Part shown: one piece after another, positions 24,901 to 34,712 of the stretch
Layout: every line of letters starts with the position of its first letter
Position numbering within the stretch: the first letter of the stretch is position 1
Source: Raphanus sativus
Lineage: Eukaryota > Streptophyta > Magnoliopsida > Brassicales > Brassicaceae
DNA length: 64,000 bases
Direction of reading: 5' to 3'
Assembly: GCF_000801105.2 (NCBI RefSeq)
Contig: NC_079514.1
Coordinates: 3,038,001-3,102,000 of the forward strand
Notes under the pieces: generated by a model
Told to the model about the DNA's origin: nothing
Database searches by the model: none
The model's input: the letters and a program-made list of their open reading frames with translations, nothing else
Translations under genes and position numbers: made by a program

Positions 24901-25462
24901 CAGAATACAAAAAAGAATCAAACTTTTTTTTAAAAAAAACGGTATAATAAATACCAAATCAACGATTTTGAATCTCGTCTTCTCGTATCTCGCTTTAGCT
25001 TCTTCTCCTAAAGCCTGTAAAAAAATCGAACTCAATCAAGCTCCCATCATCATCATCATCATCTTCAATCATTTCGAATCTCAAAAAAAAGCAACTCACT
25101 TTAGCAAACCCTTCAGCTGTTCCGGTCTGCGTACCGAAAAAGATTGTGACTTTCTTCCTCCCATCGTCGACCTCGTCCTCCTCGCGCGGCGGCTTGATCA
25201 CCAGCGGCTTGAGCGTCTCGGCGCGTCTCGAGCTCCCGGAGCCGCCGTTGGATCTCCGCCACACGAGCATGACGATGCAGCCGATGAGAACGGCTATGGA
25301 GGTGGATATGATCATTGCGAATTGGCGATTCTCGATCAGCATGGAGCTCAATTCCGCGGCGACGGACTCGTATGCGGAGGCGTTCGCCGGGTCGGAGACG
25401 ACGACGGGCTCGCCTTTGATGATGGCCGACATGAGATCGAAGGGAGAAGAAGAAGACGACAT
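21940..25462 (-). CDS. ATR2: NADPH-cytochrome P450 reductase, ATR2 class, 17 exons, 710 aa
   Basis: Transfers electrons from NADPH through FAD and FMN to ER cytochromes P450 (phenylpropanoid and other pathways). Exons by descending position: 25462-25100, 25014-24955, 24881-24805, 24721-24664, 24571-24488, 24382-24346, 24255-24186, 24095-23910, 23797-23705, 23630-23405, 23320-23237, 23149-22998, 22904-22808, 22731-22504, 22420-22298, 22224-22111, 22020-21940. They total 2133 bp with every junction GT-AG and in phase. Residues 1-45 form a Ser-rich extension that could act as a transit peptide, as noted for ATR2-type enzymes. About 48-68 is the membrane anchor. [14 protein letters not shown] and [10 protein letters not shown] mark the FMN domain, RFYSISSS (488-495) the FAD site and [10 protein letters not shown] (566-575) the NADPH site; it ends RYLRDVW. 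The N-terminus fits Arabidopsis ATR2 (At4g30210), not ATR1. The gene looks fully functional. Confidence 0.97.
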
Positions 25463-25577
25463 GGCTGAGAAGGAGAAGAAGAAGAAGATCTCTCTGCGTT
25501 TGGTTTAGGTGTGGTTTAGGTGAGAGAGAGACACTCTTATGAGAGAGAAAGTACAATGGAGAAGAAGAAGAGGAGAG

Positions 25578-25586
25578 ATTTATAAA
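25578..25586 (-). promoter_or_regulatory. TATA-like box of the ATR2 gene
   Basis: The minus strand reads TTTTATAAATC about 115 bp upstream of the ATR2 start. A CT/GA-rich leader (25465-25575) follows, typical of a Brassicaceae 5' UTR. Confidence 0.5.
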
Positions 25587-25599
25587 ATACAATTATTAA

Positions 25600-28417
25600 A
25601 AAAAAATTCATTTTCGTGATGGGGGATGGTGGCGCTCACCAAACCAGACCGGTCAAATTGACTTACCGCGTTTTGATTTTAACCATGGTTGGTTTACGTT
25701 TTGGTCTCTCCGTGTTTTTTTTTTTTTGTTATCAAACCTACCCATTACACATGCTTTTAACATTTTTTTTATGAATTCTATACGAGTTTTTTTTTATTTA
25801 TTATAAAATATTAAAAAGCTTAATAAAAAAGGTTTATTGTTGGTTGCTAATTATCGAGTTGAGGAATATACACTTTTTTATGTATGTATGCTCTCATGTT
25901 TAAGTTCTTACGAATTGTGTATGTTTGACAAAGATGAATCAAGAGAATTTAATTTTCATATAGCCCATGGTACGTAGCAATAAGCATATGGATGCTTGGA
26001 CTCATGGAAAATCTTGAGCCGGTCAAGCTGTTGGTAGGTCAAATATGACGGGAAACAGTTTATGTTGTATGTAATAGTTTATATTGTATACCAGATACTA
26101 TTGAGTAATGTATCATTCGAAAATACAGAGAAGTAATATTTAAAATTAAGACGTATAACGAAGTCTAGTAAGAAGGTTCATAGCGCAGACATGTTATAAG
26201 ATATACGGTCAACCACTCGCATGTCAAAGTTGTTTACTGATCACCCGATCCACGACAACTATTTGGCGAGCTATTAAGTTTACAATCATTTTAGAAACCG
26301 TGAGATGATCTAAAATATAAAGTTGGTAAATAGTCTTGTGACGTTTTCCATTTTAATAATCGAATATCAAGTTATGCTGAAATCCAAATTAATGTTTGTA
26401 ACATCCGCTAGCAGCTACTAGAACCAGTTCTTTTTTTACATAGACCGCGACACAATATTTAGAAACCCGACTTGGATCTCCAGTTGAACTGGTAAATCGT
26501 TGATCCAAGATAAATTTTGTTAAAAATACAATATTTAAAAACTCAATAAAACCCACAAAACCCCGCTAAAACCTAAAACTCGGTTATCGAGTGAATCATT
26601 GATCGAACTAATATATAATTTTTACTTTTTATTTTTTTTTATTTGAAGAAAATGAAAAGAACGATGATAGAGAGAATCAAAATCAGTTGATTTGATTTGG
26701 TGTTAATTTATTTTTGTTATCAATAATTTATTAATGATGTTTTGTTTTTGATTTATTTTAGATATGAAGCTTAAATTTATTATTTACATTAAATATTTAA
26801 ATATTTATGAACTTTTAAGTTTTGATATTTTTGTTAGATGTCATAATTGTTAACTCATTACAAAAAAAAATAAATTGTCTAAATTTTATTTAATATTTTT
26901 ATGTCAAATAAAAATAAATTATAAAAAATAAATGTTAAGTATTTTTTTAAATATCCAAATTATTATTGTATGTTTTATAAAACATTTAGAAAATACTTAA
27001 ATTTAGTTTTTATATGTTTATTTTCATATCTAATAAATTATTATATAATAAATCTAATTAGGTTATTAATCTGCGATTTACCTGCGGTTGATTTAATGAT
27101 CTGGTGATTCGGAAAGTCGATCCTGTTCAGCATCCGGATCAGGTTTAAAAACATTGCCAAGACATGATAATTCGCCACTTAGTTATCATCGCTTAGTTCC
27201 AAACGATGTCATTATCGTGATTGTGCCAAGGCCACTGATTACATCTCCACATAGATTCACCACTAAGAAGAAAGAAAACAAGACCAATGAAATATTACAG
27301 CACACGTGTTCTTATTTCTTTATTTGTTTCTCATTTTACATTTCTAACAAAACCGATTGATCAATAAGTGTGAACAAGATTTTCATACTACATATCACTG
27401 TATCAAAGAAGAAAATAACGACATATTTTGTTGTAATCGTCTGATCGGGAAACCAAAATTTATGATTTTGGTTGTAAAGTCTCATCCCCAAAAACATGCT
27501 AAACATGCTTAACCAAATTTTCTCTTTATGAAAACACATTAAAAAAAAATCAAAAGTGTGAACTGTGAAGTTGTATAGATTACACCTATACTTCTTAATT
27601 TCTTAATCTATAAATACAAATGCAAATAATATAATATTATTATTTTAGTTTCAGTTTTTCTTGTCATCAGACATTTTTGCTCCTTTTACAAAATGGTTAT
27701 AAACAAAATTAGTTGGAGTAGATTAGAGCCTAGAGGCAATAAAAAGCCCACGTAGTGAATTGATGGGCAATAGGTTTCCAATATTTCATTGGTCGATGAG
27801 TCACAGTCAATTGTGAATCATATGAATCCAACACTTCCGCGTGGACAAAGCTTAGCCCAGTAAGCTCATCCATTCCAGCCACCGATTGATCTATAAGTGT
27901 AAACTCTTAAATTTATCATTATTTAAAATAATAGGCTCTTAGTCCCATTATAAAATTATAAATTAGGTTTGCATTGAAATTTCATCGGACATTCGCTTTC
28001 CACTTCACAATCAGAACTGGAATGAAACTTTGTGGAATCTTACAAAAATTCGCTTCCAAAACATTATAAAATATTTTATTTAATAATTTGTTGGAAACTT
28101 ATGATTTTTCTTTTAAATTACACTTCTGTTTTAAAAAACACAATATTATAAATAAATAGAAGTACAGAATCATGTTTTTGTTTTATATAAAATATAAAAC
28201 TTAATACTAATGAAAAAAAAAATACAAATATTAGAACTAATACTATAAATTATTTTTATGCATTGAAATTTTTATTAGGAATGTAACATATATTCAAATA
28301 TATGATGTCAATTATTTATGAAATATTAAAATGATTAACATATAATTTCTTATAAACTTAATTTATGCGTATTTTCACAGTTTTGATATTAAAACATTTA
28401 AAATTATTATAAATGAA
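25600..28417. other. Upstream intergenic region of ATR2, no gene
   Basis: About 2.8 kb of AT-rich sequence without a defensible gene. The first part is the ATR2 promoter. ORFs at 27154-27360 and 27336-27539 are short with no recognisable domain. A decayed element near 26400-27130 contains TTTAAAAACT and CCGGATCAGG words. The region ends at the TAATT duplication of the LTR element. Confidence 0.45.
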
Positions 28418-28422
28418 TAATT

Positions 28423-28661
28423 TGTTCTAATCCTAGTGTTCTTGTCTTAGAAATAGATCGAACTAAAGAGAGAGAGAGAGAGAGTCGTATGACTTAGAGA
28501 GGAATGAATTGTTATTATTCAATGAGTAATGAGTTCCTTATATAGGATTACATAACTTGGAGACAAAGTCTAATAACTTGGAGTAGGGAACAAGTAACTT
28601 GGAATAGGGAACAAGTAAATCTAGAACATTCCATAATAGACATCACACAATATTCATAACA
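28423..28661 (-). repeat. 3' LTR (in element orientation) of the Copia element
   Basis: 239 bp, plus strand TGTTCTAATCCTAG ... ATTCATAACA, with a (GA)7-like run near 28470-28483. On the element's own strand it starts TGTTATGAATATTG. It is directly preceded there by the purine tract AAGGGGAAG (28663-28671). Confidence 0.9.
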
Positions 28662-28875
28662 CTTCCCCTTAATGTCCATTATGCGTGTAAGATGCTATCT
28701 CGTTAAAAACCGAGATTGTAATGCCATAACCGTCTAGAATTTGTAATGCGTTTGGAATACTGCCTCGTTAAAACCTTTCCATGGTAAACCCAAAAACCCA
28801 ATGTGGTAAAAACGGGAAGCCATGGATAGGAAAAAGAGTACAGCCGCATTACTTCCCCTCAAGTGAACATCACTG

Positions 28876-29370
28876 AAGGCTTCTCAGTGATCGCATACCA
28901 ATCTGCTGCATAAGCTTCTTGAGCGTGCATGTTGGTAATGCCTAAGTGAAGAGGTCGGCTGAGTTCTCGCTGGATCTGACTTGGAGTACCTTGACCTCTC
29001 CTTCTTTCTGAAGATCGTGAGTGAAGAAGAACTTGGGGAGAACATGCTTAGTCTTGTCACCCTTGATGTAACCATCTTTGAGCTGAGCTATGCAGGCCGC
29101 ATTGTCTTCGTAAAGAACGGTCGGTTCGTCTTTACCATCTGTGATCCCACATGCTGTCCGAATATGGTGTGTCATGAGTCTCAACCAGACACACTCTCTG
29201 CTTGCTTCATGGATCGCCAATATATCCGAGTGATTGGATGATGTGGCTGATATAGTCTGCTTGACTGATCTCCATGAAATGGTCGTGCCTCCATATGTGA
29301 AAACATAGCCGGTTTGGGACTTAGCACTGTGTGGATCGGACTGGTAACCTGCATCAACAAAATGCTTTCA
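28876..29370 (-). pseudogene. Copia RNase H remnant
   Basis: Minus-strand frame from DAGYQSD, through KSQTGYVFTYGG, SWRSVKQ and IHEASRECVWLR, to DNAACI and ADLFT: the ordered motifs of Copia RNase H and the pol C-terminus. The Asp and Glu positions expected at the active site are present. The conserved Lys after ADLFT is a TAG stop at 28942-28944. The same frame then continues with ALPT..., leading to a second stop near 28876. Upstream there is a TGA just before the domain and no reverse transcriptase. It is therefore an isolated, interrupted domain, although its sequence is otherwise well kept. Confidence 0.85.
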
Positions 29371-29379
29371 TGATATTCA

Positions 29380-31935
29380 TGGTCCATTCGGATCATATGG
29401 TTTATCTCTCTTAGATAAATTCGACCATGAATGTCTTTGTATGTCCATGATCTGTCCGGATCATGACATCATCCATAATCCATCCGGATTATGTTCTTGT
29501 CCACTATATATCTTATTCATATCCTTTGACCAAAACTCTTTATGAACTTTTAGTATATGTCCACGGTCTGTTCATGAAGTGGCTATTGTGTTATAGTTTG
29601 AAGTTTAATCAAAACTAAGCCACTTTTTGGTCAATAGGACGTTCCTCTCACTTGGATAGTTTAGGTCGGATTTAAGACCTAGAGGAACTGGTCGGAACAA
29701 GCTGGATGGGATGGATTGGTCGGGACCAATGATGATTAAGGTCGAACTAGGTCGGACATGATCCTAGTTGGTATGGTTCCCTTTGGTCGTGAATCTGATG
29801 GATTCTCAGACCATTTGATCAATCTATTCTTGGTACGTTGGATCATAGATCCCAACATTCATATACGGCTAATGATCTCTACTATAGATCATCGTAGTCT
29901 CTTCATAGCCTTTCCAAGAATCAATCATCTTAATCATCCTTTCTTTAAGTATAAACACAAGGAATATATTGACTACTATATGGACTGATCTGAAACGTTC
30001 TTATAGAACTTTCTACTAAGCATCACTTAGTCTTATCATATCGTGTGTACATACACGCATGCAGCTGCATTTCAGTCCATGAACAACGCAGGAACGATGT
30101 TGTTCTATGAGAACTTCTTTCTCATTTCTCAAGGTATCTTATGTTACCTTTATATCCAGTGATATATCCAATGTCTACTACATCTTTCTTAGATGTCCAG
30201 ATCTTTATTAATTTCGATATTGGGTAGTAGCATTCACCACCTAGGAATTTATTTCCTTGTTCCTTAGTCCCTGTGAGTATCCTTGTGTGATCAAGCCATT
30301 CCTTTTGAATGTTTTATGTAGCAACATATACGACCACTTGTATGTATTTTCATGTTCTACTGCTCACGATTTTCTTTTCCTCACAAGACTCATCTGTTCA
30401 CTGGTTAGATGGCGTCTATCTTATGTATTTGGCCAATACGCCCATCTCATACATTCTTTGGGTTTAACTCCACGTCCCATTTTATTCTCTATGAGTACTC
30501 TTACGTGGGTTAGTGATCCTCGCATATCTCTTATGCTCAAGTGCTTTCTCTTTATCACTTATGAGTGTGTGTATGTGTCGACACTTTATATATTATGTTC
30601 CCTCGCGTTCTTTCGCGTTCTAGACATGATACAATCGATTGAGATTTTATTATTATCAGGATCATTGAATACTTTGTAGTTTGCAAGGCTACATTGTATG
30701 ATACCTGTACCTTAGGACCGGCCGGTCTTATCTCATTGTCTAGTATGGTTTCTCTTTCATGAACCCGGATCTATCATTATGAGCACCTTAACTTTTTCTA
30801 TCCGTGGTTCATTATATATGGAACATTCTGGTCTATCTTCTATAGACTTTTACAGCAACTTGATTATGTCTCTACTAGGACATTTATATAGTGGTGCTAA
30901 GCTGGTATGACTTAGTCATTCTTTCGGGTCTGTCTGGCTATCATTCTTTCTTTGTTTATGGACGTCCAGTACATATATATCTGGTCCGAGGATCTTTGCC
31001 AAGACTTGGATGGTTAAAACCATTCCACTTTTACTTTCTATTTACCAGCTTATAGCTTTCTCCATGATGTTGGATAGTCGGATTCATCTTGTATGTAATC
31101 CGTGTACCTTGGCCACAATATGATCACCTTTGTTTGGCTCATGGTCTCATTGAATTCGTGGGAGAAAGATCATGTTCTCTTATCCAACATATATTCCCGA
31201 TTTTCATCTCATCCTTAGTTGAGGTATTCCATCCTAGATGGCACATAGGTATGTGGTGGTTTATACATAAAGTCTTAGGATGGTCTATATCTGGATTATG
31301 ACCCTTTATCATCTTTAGACGGGAATATCTATGCTCACTTTATATGGCCTGATGTATCTTATTTTTCATACATGTATTCTTGTGGTGTACTCAAGCTTAT
31401 AGACTTTTGAAGTCTCAACCTTATAGGTTATGCCTTATACGGCCAAGCTATAATGCCTTATGGCCTTCGGCCAGGCTTATCATGTTTGGGTTTTTATAGT
31501 ATGGTCATGGACCACACGAAGTGTTTATTCTCCCCCTCATGAACATGCTATAAAATACGTTTGTTTGTCCTCACTTAAACGTAATGCTTGGACGGCCAGC
31601 ATGGTTTTAGACCATGATACACGAATTTGTGGTCTGGTCATGATCACGGATTTTGTCCTCACTACCCTCATGATCAGATTATACTTTCGTGTTACTTGGA
31701 ACAATGAAGCCTACTGAGTTTCCCTTGTGTACATGTTTCACAACGTGAGATCTTATGGGATAACTCTTTGTGCCTTAATAATCAAGTTCGGACCAGGATG
31801 GCTAATCCGGTCATGCCATAAAGTGTATAAATTCGTTGGTGAACCTTACTGGTTACCTAGGCTTTTATGCCTTATCACACTGATCCTTAGCATAGTATTA
31901 GATCAGTAGGGAGAATGTAGTCTCGACCTCTTTTA
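29380..31935. repeat. Palindrome-rich spacer in place of pol
   Basis: This occupies the position of integrase and reverse transcriptase but has no recognisable coding on either strand. It contains many short perfect inverted repeats: CATAATCC..GGATTATG (29474-29493), CATGATC..GATCATG (29446-29465), ATTGGTCGGGACCAAT (29715-29730), AACTAGG..CCTAGTT (29745-29769), GACCGGCCGGTC (30716-30727), TACGTTT..AAACGTA (31556-31583) and ACTGATC..GATCAGT (31879-31907). The plus-strand ORFs here (29758, 30257, 31089, 31460, 31727) have no domain and run against the element. Confidence 0.6.
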
Positions 31936-31939
31936 TATG

Positions 31940-32210
31940 TATGCCTTTGGCGATTTTCATAAGCTAAAGGAACATTTCCTTTTTCTTTGCTTTGCCCATT
32001 GGTTTATTATTGAAACCATTTTGATGTGGCTTGTAATGCCATTTCGACCTTTACTCCCTCCTCGGCCATGATTGGATCTACAACCACGGTTACTGTGGTA
32101 TCCTTGTCCACGGCCAGTGGGGATTTTGGGTCTCTCTCAATGGGTCTTAGGTGATAAATTTCGTGCCTCTTAAGGCCATGCCTTAGGCGTGGTGGTCTAG
32201 ACATACTCTT
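31940..32210 (-). pseudogene. Frameshifted RG-rich tail of gag
   Basis: In one minus frame this reads GRGQGYHSNRGCRSNHGRGG followed by KGRNGITSHIK, a degenerate Arg/Gly-rich RNA-binding tail of the kind found after the UBN2 region in Brassicaceae Copia gags. It is out of frame with, and 160 bp beyond, the gag ORF end. I see no CCHC knuckle. Confidence 0.55.
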
Positions 32211-32369
32211 CTCGAGTTTTCATTCTCATTTGTCAATCAAAAATATTTTTCAAGCAAATCAATCAATGAAGATAAAAGAAAAACTTTTATTAATGCTATG
32301 AAATTTTGAATGACAAAACACCAAATCATAAGTATGAAGTCAGAATGTTTAAAGGCTTTAGACAATGGT

Positions 32370-32993
32370 CTAGCCGGCCACTCCATCTGTCACTTTGGAC
32401 GTGGCTCCCATGGATTCTTCATCATCACTATCTGCCTCATAGCCGCTCATATCATCTTTCATCTGATTCATCTGTTCATTTTGAGATAAGTATAAGAACA
32501 GATCGTTGTATGTGGTGAAACCTTTATCTCGATAGGTTAGTTGTAGGAATAGATCTTTTGGATCTGCTGTGGAGAAAACTTTTTCAAGTAATTTCTCCTC
32601 TGTCAACTTTTCACCATAAAACATCAGTGTATGAGCTACTTTAGATAGAGCATAATTGTATTTTTCCACGGACCCAAAGTCCCGGAAACTGAGGCTCATC
32701 CACTCATGCCTTGCCTTTGGTAATATCACCTTAGTGTATCTGGACTTTAACTCTTTCCAAAGGCATCGAGGGCTTTGTATATCTTGGTACTGATTTCTCA
32801 GTTCCACATTGAGATGATGGCGCATTACTGTTAATGCCTTATATTTCTCATTCTCGGTTCCATGATCATCCTTGATGATACATTCACTAAGACCTTCTAT
32901 CGTTAGTATAACCGAGATATTTATTGTCCATCTTAGATAGTTCTCTCCAGAGATATCTAGGGTATCATAGTCCATGGGTTGGAATCTCAACAT
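32370..32993 (-). pseudogene. Copia gag (UBN2 family), 207-aa surviving ORF
   Basis: Gag polyprotein of the LTR element. Residues 1-35 carry the LDISGENYLRW opening typical of plant Copia gags. Residues 60-165 match the UBN2/retrotran_gag pattern (LWKELKSRYTKVILPKARHE, then FRDFGSVEKYN, then GEKLTEEKLLEKVFST, then YRDKGF). The product ends at 207 residues after an acidic tail (DSDDEESM) without the zinc knuckle; the RG-rich continuation lies beyond in another frame. The ORF is long and free of stops, which fits recent insertion or selection on gag. It is called a pseudogene because the normal C-terminus and pol are missing. Confidence 0.82.
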
Positions 32994-33054
32994 CTGAACT
33001 CATATCAAAATGATTTAAGTGTTAGTACATACAATTTCTGATGCCATTGGCTAT

Positions 33055-33245
33055 CCAAGAAATAAAAGGCACTCGGCCAGTATGTAAACAATAAGCCATA
33101 CGGCTTGTGTGTATAATCAATGCCTTTCGGCCACTCATGATCACACGGTCATCTTTGCGTGATCAATGCCTTACGGCTATTATTCAATCAGGATCACACG
33201 GCCAGCAAACAAATAAGAGGGCCACACGGCCAGTTTGCATTCTTT
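33055..33245. repeat. Repeated GCC-loop-GGC hairpin motifs in the retroelement leader
   Basis: Several short units of the form ATGCC-TTN-CGGC occur: AAGCCATACGGCTT, ATGCCTTTCGGCCA and ATGCCTTACGGCTA. A 7-bp stem TGATCAC..GTGATCA is present as well. Related units occur far away at 31430-31475, so both parts of the element share one motif family. Confidence 0.5.
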
Positions 33246-33336
33246 TAGAAATTTATTTTCTCATAACTCATCAATCTCTTAATCAACTTGTTTGATTTAT
33301 AAATCCCTTGAAAATAGTGGGATGGACGAGTGCATG

Positions 33337-33801
33337 GTTTAGCCATACCATATGGTATGCTACATCGACCCATGCGGTTTAATGGTCTAGTAGTACCATT
33401 CTGTACACATCCTCGACCAAATAAAACGGATCGTGATTTAGCTGCACTGTGGTGCGCATCATCCATCACCGGTGATTGTGGATCACTGTGGATCATCGAG
33501 GATCACCGTGGATCACCTTGGATCACTGATCATCGTAGATCATCGCGGATCATCGAAGATCATCATGGATCATAGATCAACGCGGATCATCGTGGATGAT
33601 CACCGTGAATCACGGGTGAAAAATCTAGTTGCACCTGAGGGTGAACATCATCGACCATTGATTTTATTTTATGGTCTAATCGTACTTAAGAGTACGTATC
33701 ATCGACCTTTACTTCATATGGTCTAGTCATACCTATTGGTATGCATCATTGACCTAAAAGAAAATCATGGTCTAGCCACACTATGGTGTGCATCATCGAC
33801 C
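33337..33801. repeat. Array of GGTC-hairpin-GACC units in the leader
   Basis: Six units share a GGTCTAG-like left edge and a CATCATCGACC-like right edge, but each carries a different central palindrome: CATACCATATGGTATG (33344-33359), GTAC..GTAC (33393-33406), CACC..GGTG (about 33632), CGTACTTAAGAGTACG (33681-33696), CATACC..GGTATG (33728-33743) and CACAC..GTGTG (about 33777). The stems differ while pairing is kept. A GATCA minisatellite interrupts the array. Confidence 0.65.
33465..33615. repeat. GATCAYCGNGG minisatellite
   Basis: About a dozen imperfect units of roughly 10-12 bp (GGATCACTGT, GGATCATCGA, GGATCACCGT, GGATCACCTT and so on). Each contains GATC or TGATCA, so the block is very rich in self-complementary sequence. 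It lies inside the retroelement leader. Confidence 0.75.
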
Positions 33802-33816
33802 AAAAGATGTGGAAAA

Positions 33817-34095
33817 CATTAACCTTATGTTTTGTTTGGACATATAGCGTGTCATCCTTAAAGGGGTATCACTTGTTGTCCATACAAAACGAAAGTCATG
33901 TAATCACATGCTTTATATTTTAGGGTTTAGGGTTTCTTAAAATCGGATTTAAACTTTAAGGATTAGGGTTTAAAATTCAAATCTGATTTTAGGATTAGGT
34001 TAAACATTGACCTTAAGTTTTGTTTGGACATATAGCGTGTCATCCTTAAAGGGGTATCACTTGTTGTCCATACAAAACTAAAGTCATGTAAAACT
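33817..34095. repeat. Direct duplication (about 190-bp period) in the retroelement leader
   Basis: The sequences starting AACATTAACCTTATGTTTTG (33817) and AACATTGACCTTAAGTTTTG (about 34007) continue almost identically for about 85 bp. Each can fold: GTTTTGT pairs with ACAAAAC and GGACA with TGTCC at the two ends. The spacer has AGGGTTTAGGGTTT words. Confidence 0.75.
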
Positions 34096-34456
34096 ATTAA
34101 GGGTTTAGGGTTTTGATTTTAAAATAAAACAAGAACTAAAATCAACCAAATCAAATCGCAAAACCTTTTAAAATCGGATTTAAGATGAAGAGAAGTTTGA
34201 AATCCGAATTGCTTGAACCACAAGTAAAGATTAGGATTCTTGAGATCTTACCTTAATCTTTGCCGATTCTTCTCCTGGTTCCTTTCTTAGAAACCTTAAT
34301 CAATCAAGCAAAGAAAAGATTCAAAGTATGATTAGTTTAAGATCTAAGAAACAACTGAATGTAAAAGATCTTAGAGATAGAAGTGGTTGGCGGCGGCTAG
34401 GGTTTATGATGATCTCCGAGTTTGGTTGATCTTGGAGCAGGATCGTGCTGATAACG

Positions 34457-34498
34457 TGTTCTAATCCTAGTGTTCTTGTCTTAGAAATAGATCGAACT

Positions 34499-34533
<35 letters not shown>

Positions 34534-34707
34534 TATGACTTAGAGAGGAATGAATTGTTATTATTCAATGAGTAATGAGTTCCTTATATAGGATTACATA
34601 ACTTGGAGACAAAGTCTAATAACTTGGAGTAGGGAACAAGTAACTTGGAGTAGGGAACAAGTAAATCTAGAACATTCCATAATAGACATCACACAATATT
34701 CATAACA
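34457..34707 (-). repeat. 5' LTR (in element orientation) of the Copia element
   Basis: 251 bp, matching 28423-28661 except for a longer GA microsatellite (about 34500-34530) and a few substitutions. The adjacent internal sequence on the minus strand (GTTATCAGCACGATC) is the likely primer-binding site. Confidence 0.9.
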
Positions 34708-34712
34708 TAATT

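Larger units (their letters stand above)
28423..34707 (-). mobile_element. Copia-type LTR retrotransposon derivative, 6285 bp, non-autonomous
   Basis: Flanked by a perfect TAATT duplication (28418-28422 and 34708-34712). LTRs lie at 28423-28661 (239 bp) and 34457-34707 (251 bp). Apart from a longer GA run in the second they are almost identical, with TG...CA ends, so insertion is recent. Coding is on the minus strand, so the 34.5-kb LTR is 5'. Next to it the minus strand reads GTTATCAGCACGA, a plausible primer-binding site. Next to the other LTR it reads AAGGGGAAG, a polypurine tract. The order is LTR - long leader - UBN2-type gag - unusual spacer - RNase H - PPT - LTR, the Copia order. I find no integrase or reverse-transcriptase motifs between 29.4 and 31.9 kb. 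It would depend on another element for movement. Confidence 0.9.

Noticed and set aside
24968..25468. 166-codon plus-strand ORF
   Set aside because: Antisense shadow of ATR2 exon 1; the GC-rich N-terminal coding opens all frames.
30257..30679. 140-codon plus ORF inside the LTR element
   Set aside because: Opposite to the element's coding strand, Leu/Ser/Cys/Phe-rich, in the hairpin-rich spacer; no recognisable domain.
33465..33615. CRISPR-like array
   Set aside because: The genome is a plant, units are about 10-12 bp without constant repeat and unique spacer, and they lie in a retroelement leader.
33337..33801. Tandem tRNA or snoRNA genes
   Set aside because: No A/B boxes, no cloverleaf and no C/D or H/ACA boxes; only simple hairpins between GGTC and GACC words.
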